Under the pieces are notes generated by a model. The model searched no databases, had not been told where the DNA came from, and saw only the letters and a list, made by a program, of their open reading frames with translations. From positions 1 through 12,018 of the forward strand of contig CAYPKG010000051.1 of assembly GCA_964411275.1 (NCBI GenBank): DNA of 12,018 nucleotides. Direction: 5' to 3'. The position numbers and the translations under genes were made by a program. Positions 6,555 through 12,018 of the stretch are shown here, in pieces; within the stretch, counting starts at the first letter, position 1, and every line of letters starts with the position of its first letter. This stretch comes from CAYPKG01 sp964411275 (GTDB lineage Bacteria > Bacillota > Clostridia > Christensenellales > CAG-138).

Positions 6555-7256
6555 ATGCTTTCAGACAACAGCACAATGGAAAAGCTTCTCAATAATAAAC
6601 ATAATTTTGTGTTTCTGGGGGAGGCAGGTTCCGGCAAAAGCGAGATCGCGCTCAACTTTGCCATGTACCTGAAGGCCTGCGAGGATCTGCCGGTTCATTT
6701 TTTTGATATGGATCAGACAAAGCCTCTGTTCCGCTCCCGTGACGCGAAAGCGCTGCTAGAGGAAAACGGCATCGTGCTTCACTATGAGGAGCAGCACCTG
6801 GATGCGCCCACCCTTGTGTCCGGCGTGCCGCAGGCTTTAAAAAACGACGAAATATATACCATCCTGGATGTGGGCGGCAACGAGACCGGTGCGAGGATGA
6901 TTGGCGGGTTTGCCCAGCTATTGAAGAACGACAAAACACTTATGTTTTTCGTGGTTAACCCCTATCGGCCCTGGTCCCAGGACGTGCTGGCGGTGGACTC
7001 CACACTCTCCGCCATCCTGCGGGCCTGCCGCCTGAAGGAAATCCTGGTGCTGGCAAACCCCAACGTGGGGTATACCACCACCAAGGAAGAATTCCTCTTA
7101 GGCTGTGAAAAGGTCAAGGGCATGCTGGGGGAATACATCCCCATACAAGGGGCGTGCGTGCAGGAAGAGCTATATGAGGCGGTGAAGGATCAAACGGCTT
7201 TCCCCGTCCTTCCCATCCGGCTGTATTTAACCTATCCCTGGATCGAAAAAATGTAA
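6555..7256 (+). CDS. P-loop NTPase of unknown role, first gene of the oxidoreductase operon
   Basis: The start is ATG 6555, served by GGGAGGTG 7-8 bases upstream; an ATG at 6534 would place that site inside the gene. The product is 233 residues. Walker A is GEAGSGKS (22-29, Lys28), with no signature Lys of ParA/MinD types. DMDQTKP (51-57) follows strand 2, LDVGGNETGAR (104-114) resembles the Walker B/switch region of SIMIBI-class NTPases, and LVLANPN (164-170) ends a strand where base recognition usually occurs. Its four Cys residues are scattered and form no CxxC, so an Mrp-type Fe-S scaffold is unlikely. No membrane segment is seen. It precedes the ferredoxin subunit by 39 bases and is surely co-transcribed. 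A role in assembly, activation or partitioning of the complex is only inference; the exact family is not recognised. Confidence 0.8.
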   Translation: MLSDNSTMEKLLNNKHNFVFLGEAGSGKSEIALNFAMYLKACEDLPVHFFDMDQTKPLFRSRDAKALLEENGIVLHYEEQHLDAPTLVSGVPQALKNDEIYTILDVGGNETGARMIGGFAQLLKNDKTLMFFVVNPYRPWSQDVLAVDSTLSAILRACRLKEILVLANPNVGYTTTKEEFLLGCEKVKGMLGEYIPIQGACVQEELYEAVKDQTAFPVLPIRLYLTYPWIEKM

Positions 7257-7295
7257 ATCACGCCAAACGGCGAGAGATAAGAGGAGGAAAGAAAA

Positions 7296-7499
7296 ATGGC
7301 TGAAGTGGCAATACGCAAAGAAAGCTGCAAAAGCTGTCTGTACTGCGTAAAGTTCTGTCCCAAGGGCGTTCTTAGCGCAGGAAAAGAGGTCAACTCCAAG
7401 GGCTATCCCTATGTGGTTGTCGAAAAACCCGAGGCATGCATCGGTTGCGCCATGTGCGCGCAGATTTGCCCGGAAGCGGCGATTGAAGTATATCGGTAA
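7296..7499 (+). CDS. 2-oxoacid:ferredoxin oxidoreductase delta subunit (2x[4Fe-4S] ferredoxin)
   Basis: The gene encodes 67 residues and starts at an ATG with GAGGAGG 7-8 bases before it. Two complete ferredoxin motifs are visible: CKSCLYCVKFCPKG (Cys11, 14, 17, 21) and CIGCAMCAQICPEA (Cys48, 51, 54, 58). Together they bind two [4Fe-4S] clusters that pass electrons from the thiamine centre of the beta subunit to external ferredoxin. It is a short KorD/VorD-like form without an N-terminal extension. The stop codon lies 13 bases before the alpha-subunit start, and the downstream ribosome binding site (TAAGGAGG) overlaps the stop. Translation of delta and alpha is therefore likely linked. Confidence 0.93.
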   Translation: MAEVAIRKESCKSCLYCVKFCPKGVLSAGKEVNSKGYPYVVVEKPEACIGCAMCAQICPEAAIEVYR

Positions 7500-7512
7500 G
7501 GAGGCGGGAAGT

Positions 7513-8586
7513 ATGAGTCGTATTTTCATGAAAGGCTGCGAGGCGATTGCCGAGGCGGCCGTGCGTTCGGGTTGCCGGTTCTTTGCCGGTTACCCCATCA
7601 CCCCACAGAATGAAATCCCTGAGTATTTCGCCAGGCGCATGCCTGAAGTAGGCGGCACCTTTGTCCAGGGAGAGAGCGAGGTCGCGTCCATCAATATGGT
7701 GTATGGCGCGGCGTCCACCGGCACCCGGTGCATGACCTCCTCATCCAGCTGCGGCATCAGCTTGAAGAGCGAGGGCATCTCCTTCTGCGCGTCTGCCCGC
7801 ATTCCTATGGTGTATGCCAACATCTCCCGCGGCGGCCCCGGCATTGGCTCCATTCAGCCGGCCCAGCAGGATTATTTCCAGGCCACCAAGGCCAGCGGCA
7901 ACGGCGGCTTTAAGATGATGGTGTTCGCCCCCGCTACCGTGCAGGAAGCGGCGGATATGACGTATGCCGCCTTTGATTACGCGTTTCGCGACAGGAACCC
8001 CGTGCTGATCCTGGGTGATGGCGTGATGGGCACCATTATGGAGCCTGTTGAGCTGCCCCCAGAGCGCACCGACGAAGAGATTGCGGCTTTGAAAAACGCA
8101 CAGCGGAATTGGGCGCTGGTGGGCCATAACCCCGCCGACGGCCGCGCGTTTATTCAGCCCGGCAAATGGTCCACGGCCGCGCTGGAGCAAAGCTGCAAGG
8201 ACAACGCCGCGTTGTACGAGTCCTGGGAAAAAGACGTGCAGGTGGAAGAATACCTGGTGGAGGACGCGGAACTGATCGTGACCGGGTACGGCATTTCCGG
8301 CCGCATCGCCAAGTCCGCTGTGACGCTGCTGCGCGAACAGGGCTACAAGGTGGGCCTGATCCGGCCCAAGACCGTGTCGCCCTTCCCGTACAATAGCTTT
8401 GAAACCCTGGACTATGGCCGGGTAAAGGCAATCCTGGATGTGGAAATGTCAATTCCCGCCCAGATGATCTATGATGTAAAGCTGGCCGTCAAGGACCGCT
8501 GTCCCATCCATACCTGTTTGCGCGCCGGTGGCGAAGTGATGCGCCGGGCGGACGTGATGCAGGCGATCCGGGAAATTCTCGCGTAA
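7513..8586 (+). CDS. vorB: 2-oxoacid:ferredoxin oxidoreductase alpha subunit, VorB-like
   Basis: The start is ATG 7513, after TAAGGAGG; the frame stays open upstream to 7411 but that stretch overlaps the ferredoxin gene. The protein is 357 residues, the usual VorB/KorA length. GYPITPQNEIPEY (26-38) is the hallmark of the pyrimidine-binding domain, GESE (53-56) supplies the conserved Glu, and SRGGPGIG (105-112) follows. The C-terminal transketolase-like domain covers about 250-357 (LIVTGYGISGRIAKSAV). It forms the thiamine pyrophosphate site together with the beta subunit and oxidatively decarboxylates a 2-oxoacid. It is closest to the type called 3-methyl-2-oxobutanoate:ferredoxin oxidoreductase. 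The substrate could be a branched-chain 2-oxoacid, 2-oxoglutarate or another acid. The loop SSSSCGIS has Cys80 where I recall Pro in most relatives. Confidence 0.88.
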   Translation: MSRIFMKGCEAIAEAAVRSGCRFFAGYPITPQNEIPEYFARRMPEVGGTFVQGESEVASINMVYGAASTGTRCMTSSSSCGISLKSEGISFCASARIPMVYANISRGGPGIGSIQPAQQDYFQATKASGNGGFKMMVFAPATVQEAADMTYAAFDYAFRDRNPVLILGDGVMGTIMEPVELPPERTDEEIAALKNAQRNWALVGHNPADGRAFIQPGKWSTAALEQSCKDNAALYESWEKDVQVEEYLVEDAELIVTGYGISGRIAKSAVTLLREQGYKVGLIRPKTVSPFPYNSFETLDYGRVKAILDVEMSIPAQMIYDVKLAVKDRCPIHTCLRAGGEVMRRADVMQAIREILA

Positions 8587-8599
8587 GGGGGAGAAAGAA

Positions 8600-9337
8600 A
8601 TGCAAAAAGTTTATTCCAGAACCACGACCATTCAGCCGGACATGGTTTCCGGCTTTTGCCCAGGCTGTATGCACGGCACCGTGTTTAAGCTCATCGGCGA
8701 GGTGCTTGAGGAGCTTTCCATCGTGGACAAAACCGCGGTGGTGCTGGGTGTTGGCTGCTGCGGCCTTGCCATGGAGTATGTGACCTACGACAATACCACC
8801 TCGCCCCATGGCCGTGCCTGCGCGGTTGCTACCGGCATCAAGCGCGCCAACCCCGAAACGGTGGTATTCACCTATCAGGGAGACGGCGACCTTGCGGCCA
8901 TCGGCCTTGCGGAAACAATGAGCGCCGCCAACCGCGGCGAGAACTTTACCGTAATATTTGTCAACAATGGCATTTATGGCATGACCGGCGGCCAGATGGC
9001 CCCCACCACCCTGGTGGGCATGAAGGCCACCACCGCGCCCTTTGGCCGGGACCAGAAGCAGCATGGCTATCCCATGCATATGTGCGAGATACTCAACCAG
9101 CTGACAGCGCCTGTGTATCTGGAGCGCTGCACCTGCAACACCCCTCAGAACACCATAAAAACCCGCAAGGCCATCAAAAAAGCCTTTGAAAACCAGCTGA
9201 GCAACAAGGGCTTCTCCCTGGTGGAGATCGTCACCAGCTGCCCCACCAACTGGGGCCTCGATCCCATCGAGTCGTTGAAGTTCCTGGAAGAAAACATGCT
9301 GCCTGAATATCCTTTGGGCGTATTCAGAGATCGATAA
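8600..9337 (+). CDS. vorA: 2-oxoacid:ferredoxin oxidoreductase beta subunit (TPP-binding)
   Basis: The protein is 245 residues, with GGGGGAG before the ATG. The thiamine pyrophosphate/Mg motif is complete: GDGD (94-97) and 24 residues later VNNGIYGMTGGQ (121-132). FCPGCMHG (19-26) is the usual N-terminal CxxCxH signature of KorB/VorA-type subunits, and LGVGCCG (49-55) and SPHGRACAVATGIK (68-81) are further family blocks. No extra Fe-S domain is fused, in agreement with the separate ferredoxin gene. The gene lies 13 bases after alpha and 14 bases before gamma. The subunit carries out decarboxylation of the 2-oxoacid and hands electrons to the delta clusters. Gene symbols vary between databases for this subunit, so the symbol is tentative. 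Confidence 0.9.
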   Translation: MQKVYSRTTTIQPDMVSGFCPGCMHGTVFKLIGEVLEELSIVDKTAVVLGVGCCGLAMEYVTYDNTTSPHGRACAVATGIKRANPETVVFTYQGDGDLAAIGLAETMSAANRGENFTVIFVNNGIYGMTGGQMAPTTLVGMKATTAPFGRDQKQHGYPMHMCEILNQLTAPVYLERCTCNTPQNTIKTRKAIKKAFENQLSNKGFSLVEIVTSCPTNWGLDPIESLKFLEENMLPEYPLGVFRDR

Positions 9338-9351
9338 GGAGGAGCGCGAAA

Positions 9352-9903
9352 ATGGAAAGAAATTTAATGGTAGCGGGCTTCGGCGGACAGGGCGTGATGG
9401 TCATGGGCAAGCTCCTGGGCCGGGCCACCTGCGAAAGCACCGATAAGTTTGTCACGTTCTTCCCCTCCTACGGCGCGGAACAGCGGGGCGGCACCGCAAA
9501 TTGCTATGTGGTCATCTCCGATGACCCGGTGGGTTCCCCTATGGGCGACGAGCTGGACGATCTCGTGGTCATGAACGGCCCCTCCCTCAACAAGTTCCTG
9601 CCCAGGCTCAAAAAGGGCGGCGTGCTGTTCATCAACAGCTCCATCGTCACCGGCCCCATCGCCCGGGACGATGTCAGCGTGGTGGCGGTGCCCGTCACCG
9701 AAATGGCCCTCGAGATGGGCAACGCCAGGGTATTGAATATCATCATGCTGGGCGCGTACATCGGCTACACCGACGTGGTGCCTGAGCAGGTGGTGCTGGA
9801 TACCATCCTGAGCCAGTTTGCGAAAAAGCCCGATATGATCCCCCTGAACAAGGAAGCCTTCGCCAAGGGCATCGCCATCGGCAAGGCCGCCGCGGGGAAA
9901 TAA
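9352..9903 (+). CDS. vorC: 2-oxoacid:ferredoxin oxidoreductase gamma subunit
   Basis: The protein is 183 residues, with AAGGAGGAG before the ATG. GFGGQGV (9-15) and SYGAEQRGGTANC (39-51) are the signature blocks of the gamma (KorC/VorC) domain, which binds CoA in this enzyme family. The length is that of a stand-alone gamma subunit. It is the last gene of the operon: two hairpins and a strong terminator follow. With it all four subunits (delta, alpha, beta, gamma) are present and intact, so the operon encodes a complete enzyme. Gene symbol usage for this subunit is not uniform. Confidence 0.9.
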   Translation: MERNLMVAGFGGQGVMVMGKLLGRATCESTDKFVTFFPSYGAEQRGGTANCYVVISDDPVGSPMGDELDDLVVMNGPSLNKFLPRLKKGGVLFINSSIVTGPIARDDVSVVAVPVTEMALEMGNARVLNIIMLGAYIGYTDVVPEQVVLDTILSQFAKKPDMIPLNKEAFAKGIAIGKAAAGK

Positions 9904-9916
9904 TTTTTGCGGGTAC

Positions 9917-9967
9917 GTGCGAGGGCGCTGCCCTCGCGCTCCCGCCAAAGGGGCAGTTCCCCTTTGG
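9917..9967. repeat. Two tandem perfect hairpins (REP-like)
   Basis: Hairpin 1 is GCGAGGGC (9919-9926) and GCCCTCGC (9930-9937) with a 3-base loop, extended by one wobble and one G-C pair. Hairpin 2 is CCAAAGGGG (9945-9953) and CCCCTTTGG (9959-9967) with a 5-base loop. Neither has a T-tail. The GC-rich paired-hairpin form is typical of extragenic repeats that protect mRNA 3' ends. Only one copy is in this window, so repeat status is inferred. Confidence 0.55.
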
Positions 9968-9975
9968 AAACCCAA

Positions 9976-10017
9976 AACAAAACGCCTTTTCAAATAAAGG
10001 GCGTTTTGTTATTTTTT
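9976..10017 (+). terminator. Intrinsic terminator of the oxidoreductase operon
   Basis: An 11-bp perfect stem is formed by AACAAAACGCC (9976-9986) and GGCGTTTTGTT (10000-10010), followed by ATTTTTT. The inner TTT/AAA can extend the stem. It separates the operon from the flavin reductase gene. Confidence 0.9.
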
Positions 10018-10087
10018 CTACATTTCAGTCAAAATGTTGGAATATTAACCACTTTCAAATATTTGTCCATTCCGAAAATAGATAGAA

Positions 10088-10105
10088 TTGATAAACTGTT
10101 ATCAA
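10088..10105. promoter_or_regulatory. Rex-like 18-bp operator before the flavin reductase gene
   Basis: TTGATAAACTGTTATCAA is a perfect 7-4-7 inverted repeat, 33 bases before the ATG at 10139. The architecture is that of Rex sites (TTGTGAA-N4-TTCACAA; clostridial TTGTTAA-N4-TTAACAA), differing from the clostridial form by one base per arm. Its spacing (TTGAT-N8-ATCAA) does not fit FNR (TTGAT-N4-ATCAA). A TAGAAT at 10083-10088 overlaps its edge and could be the -10 box, in which case binding would block transcription. Confidence 0.5.
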
Positions 10106-10138
10106 ACCCCTGGAAACACAATAGAAGGAGGAAAACAC

Positions 10139-11923
10139 ATGAAACGCATCTTAATTTTCACATTGACTGCGCTGCTGCTGTTGATGACGGCTTGCGCCGA
10201 AACGCAGACTCAGGCGCCCCCGCAGGAGACGGAGCCTCCGGCACAACCCCCCGAACCCGTGGCGGAACCCACATCAGGGTATACGCCGGGCATCTATGAA
10301 ATCGAGGTCACCGGCCACAACGGCAAGATGAATGTTAGGGTTGAGTTTGATGAGAACAGCATCAAAGACATCGTGATGGGCGAAAATCAGGAAAGCGGAT
10401 ACATCGGCGAGCGCGCCTTTGAAGCCATCCGCGATGGCGTTCTCTCCCGCCAGAGCCTGAATGTGGACACGATCGCCGGCGCGACGGTCACTTGTGCCGC
10501 CGTGAGGAGCGCGGTGTCCAAAGCGGTTACCGAAGCGGGCGGCGATCCCTCCAAACTCAATGAGCCCGCGCCTGCGGACACCACGGCCTACGCCGATGAG
10601 ACCACCCAGGTGGTGATCGTAGGCAGCGGCGCGGCGGGGCTGGCCACCGCCATCCAGGCGGAAGAACTTGGCCTGAAAGTCATCCTGATCGAAAAACTAG
10701 GGCTGCTGGGCGGTTCGTCCGTGCGCGCCGGTTACATGGTGGGCGGCGACAGTTCCGTACAAAAAGCCCAGGGCATCGACTTCTCCGCCGAGGATTGGAC
10801 CAACATGATGCAGCGGCGGGATGTTATGGATCATGGTCTGTGGCAGCCTGAGTCCGCTCTTGCCATGTCCAGCGCGGCGGGTGACAACATCACGTGGCTG
10901 GATGAGATGGGCGTTGAGTTTGGCGAAGTCAATCTCAAATGGCAGCATTATGGCCCCGGCGGCGCCCGGGTTGGCCCGTATGCGGTTACCGCCATGCACA
11001 ACCGGATGGATGAGCGCGGCATCGACTATCGCCTGAACACCGAAGCCACCGAGATCATAATGGACGGGGATAAGGCGGTTGGCGTGAAGGTCACCTCATC
11101 TAACGGTCAGGAATACAACATCATGGCGGACGCGGTGGTCCTCGCCACCGGCGGATACTTCGCCAACAAAGCCATGGTGGAACAGTATGATCCGGAACAT
11201 GCGGACCTTCTCACCGACGTTTGCATCGGCGCGGACGGCTCTGGCATGCTGATGGCGGAAGCTATCGGCGCGGAGCTCAAGTACATGCATGAGTCCAGCT
11301 ATCATGGCATGGCCACCGTATGGGGCGGCTGCAGCCGCTCGCTGACGCTGCCTGCCGGCAACGGCGGTATCGCAGTCAACAAGACAGGCCAACGCTATGT
11401 CAACGAAGCCGGCGCATATGAAGCGCTCGCGGCGGGGACTCTCGCCCAGGACGAGGCGTTTTGCATCATGGATCAGACGCTCATGGATCTCGATGTGATC
11501 AAAGCCGACAAGGGCCTTGCCTGCATCGTGGAAATGTATGAGATCGCGGATACTCTGGACGAGCTGGCCGCAAAGCTGGGCATCGATCCGGAAGGCCTGA
11601 AAGCTACCGTTGAAAAATATGGCGAGTATGTCAGAAACGGCAAGGACGAGGACTTCGACAAGGATCCCCAGTTCATGCGCAGTGACTTTACAACGCCGCC
11701 GTACTATGGCGTTAAGAACGTGGTGGAGAACCACACCAACCATGGCGGCATCGTGGTCACCATCGAAAACAAGGCGATGACCGCGGCCGGCGATGTGATC
11801 CCGGGCCTGTATGCGGTGGGCGAGTGCGCCGCAAGCCATATCCAGGGCTATTACACCTACCAGGCTTGCATCCACAATGGGCGCGTCAGCGCGAGAGTGA
11901 TCGCCGCCGAACTCCTCGGCTAA
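10139..11923 (+). CDS. Secreted FMN-binding / FAD-dependent flavin reductase lipoprotein
   Basis: The start is ATG 10139, after AGAAGGAGG; the in-frame sequence upstream has no such site. The protein is 594 residues. Residues 1-18 form a lipoprotein signal peptide with lipobox MTAC and Cys19, followed by a Pro/Glu/Thr linker. The FMN_bind domain (about 48-135) carries DTIAGATVT (110-118), where Thr116 matches the site of covalent FMN attachment by ApbE. The FAD_binding_2 domain (about 156-590) has VIVGSGAAGLA (159-169), GGSS (191-194), ATGG (336-339), RYVNE (419-423), HTNHGG (532-537) and GLYAVGE (556-562). This is the architecture of extracytoplasmic fumarate/urocanate-reductase-like flavoproteins. 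No Arg follows RYVNE where fumarate reductases have the catalytic proton donor, so fumarate is an unlikely substrate. It is transcribed apart from the operon before it. Confidence 0.9.
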   Translation: MKRILIFTLTALLLLMTACAETQTQAPPQETEPPAQPPEPVAEPTSGYTPGIYEIEVTGHNGKMNVRVEFDENSIKDIVMGENQESGYIGERAFEAIRDGVLSRQSLNVDTIAGATVTCAAVRSAVSKAVTEAGGDPSKLNEPAPADTTAYADETTQVVIVGSGAAGLATAIQAEELGLKVILIEKLGLLGGSSVRAGYMVGGDSSVQKAQGIDFSAEDWTNMMQRRDVMDHGLWQPESALAMSSAAGDNITWLDEMGVEFGEVNLKWQHYGPGGARVGPYAVTAMHNRMDERGIDYRLNTEATEIIMDGDKAVGVKVTSSNGQEYNIMADAVVLATGGYFANKAMVEQYDPEHADLLTDVCIGADGSGMLMAEAIGAELKYMHESSYHGMATVWGGCSRSLTLPAGNGGIAVNKTGQRYVNEAGAYEALAAGTLAQDEAFCIMDQTLMDLDVIKADKGLACIVEMYEIADTLDELAAKLGIDPEGLKATVEKYGEYVRNGKDEDFDKDPQFMRSDFTTPPYYGVKNVVENHTNHGGIVVTIENKAMTAAGDVIPGLYAVGECAASHIQGYYTYQACIHNGRVSARVIAAELLG

Positions 11924-11950
11924 TTCGATCTAACCCCATGACACTAAGAA

Positions 11951-11997
11951 GCCGCCTTAGCCAAAAGGCGGGAGGTCACAAGGATAAGTTGTGAACC
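11951..11997 (+). other. Two hairpins after the flavin reductase gene
   Basis: Hairpin 1 is CCGCCTT (11952-11958) and AAGGCGG (11965-11971). Hairpin 2 is TCACAA (11976-11981) and TTGTGA (11989-11994), extendable to GG...CC with one bulge. No T-tract follows hairpin 1 on the plus strand, so a terminator call would be weak. The last 20 bases of the window hold nothing recognisable. Confidence 0.4.
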
Positions 11998-12018
11998 CAC
12001 CAAAATGGCAAACCGAAT

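Noticed and set aside
7411..7512. N-terminal extension of the alpha subunit from 7411
   Set aside because: It overlaps the ferredoxin gene in another frame and lacks a ribosome binding site; ATG 7513 follows TAAGGAGG and begins at the usual family N-terminus.
9364..9993. A long open frame on the minus strand opposite the gamma-subunit gene
   Set aside because: His/Gly/Asp-rich composition typical of a shadow of a GC-rich gene; it runs through the hairpin repeat and the operon terminator and has no recognisable domain.
10088..10105. FNR box
   Set aside because: FNR sites are TTGAT-N4-ATCAA; here the spacing between these half-sites is eight bases, which fits a 7-4-7 Rex-type site better.
11096..11875. 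A 259-codon open frame on the minus strand opposite the flavin reductase
   Set aside because: Antisense to the conserved FAD domain, with no domain of its own.

Overview
The window looks like chromosomal DNA of an anaerobic, Gram-positive-type bacterium, most likely a moderately G+C-rich clostridial Bacillota. This is inferred from strong GGAGG ribosome binding sites, two lipoproteins, a membrane-anchored NlpC/P60 hydrolase with peptidoglycan-binding repeats, and a ferredoxin-linked 2-oxoacid oxidoreductase. The species cannot be named from the sequence. There is no rRNA, tRNA, CRISPR array, transposase or phage gene in view.

Layout. Positions 1-2662 (+) hold the 3' part of an AT-rich S41-type protease gene encoding a lipoprotein, then a membrane-anchored erythromycin-esterase-superfamily protein. 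From 2826 to 6306 everything reads on the minus strand: a small membrane-anchored protein of unknown function, a large cell-wall hydrolase (four peptidoglycan-binding repeats plus NlpC/P60) with a clear terminator, and a GntR/FadR-type regulator. The small protein and the hydrolase share a conserved 55-60 bp element just upstream of their start codons, which suggests co-regulation. The hydrolase also has a structured leader and a 27-bp palindrome upstream.

From 6555 to 9903 (+) runs a tight five-gene operon, divergent from the GntR gene. It encodes a P-loop NTPase and the delta (2x[4Fe-4S] ferredoxin), alpha, beta (thiamine pyrophosphate) and gamma subunits of a 2-oxoacid:ferredoxin oxidoreductase of the Vor/Kor type. 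The complex should oxidatively decarboxylate a 2-oxoacid to an acyl-CoA and reduce ferredoxin. The substrate is not determined by the sequence. The operon ends in two tandem hairpins and a strong intrinsic terminator.

After its own promoter region, which carries an 18-bp palindrome built like a Rex operator, comes a secreted lipoprotein (10139-11923). It fuses an FMN-binding domain to a fumarate-reductase-like FAD domain and is probably an extracytoplasmic flavin reductase for an unknown acceptor. A working model is that the oxidoreductase supplies reduced ferredoxin in the cytoplasm while the flavin lipoprotein uses electrons outside the membrane. The terminator between them shows they are separately transcribed, so a functional link is inference. 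The items most worth following up are the P-loop NTPase in the oxidoreductase operon, the shared upstream element on the minus strand, and the Rex-like site before the flavin reductase.
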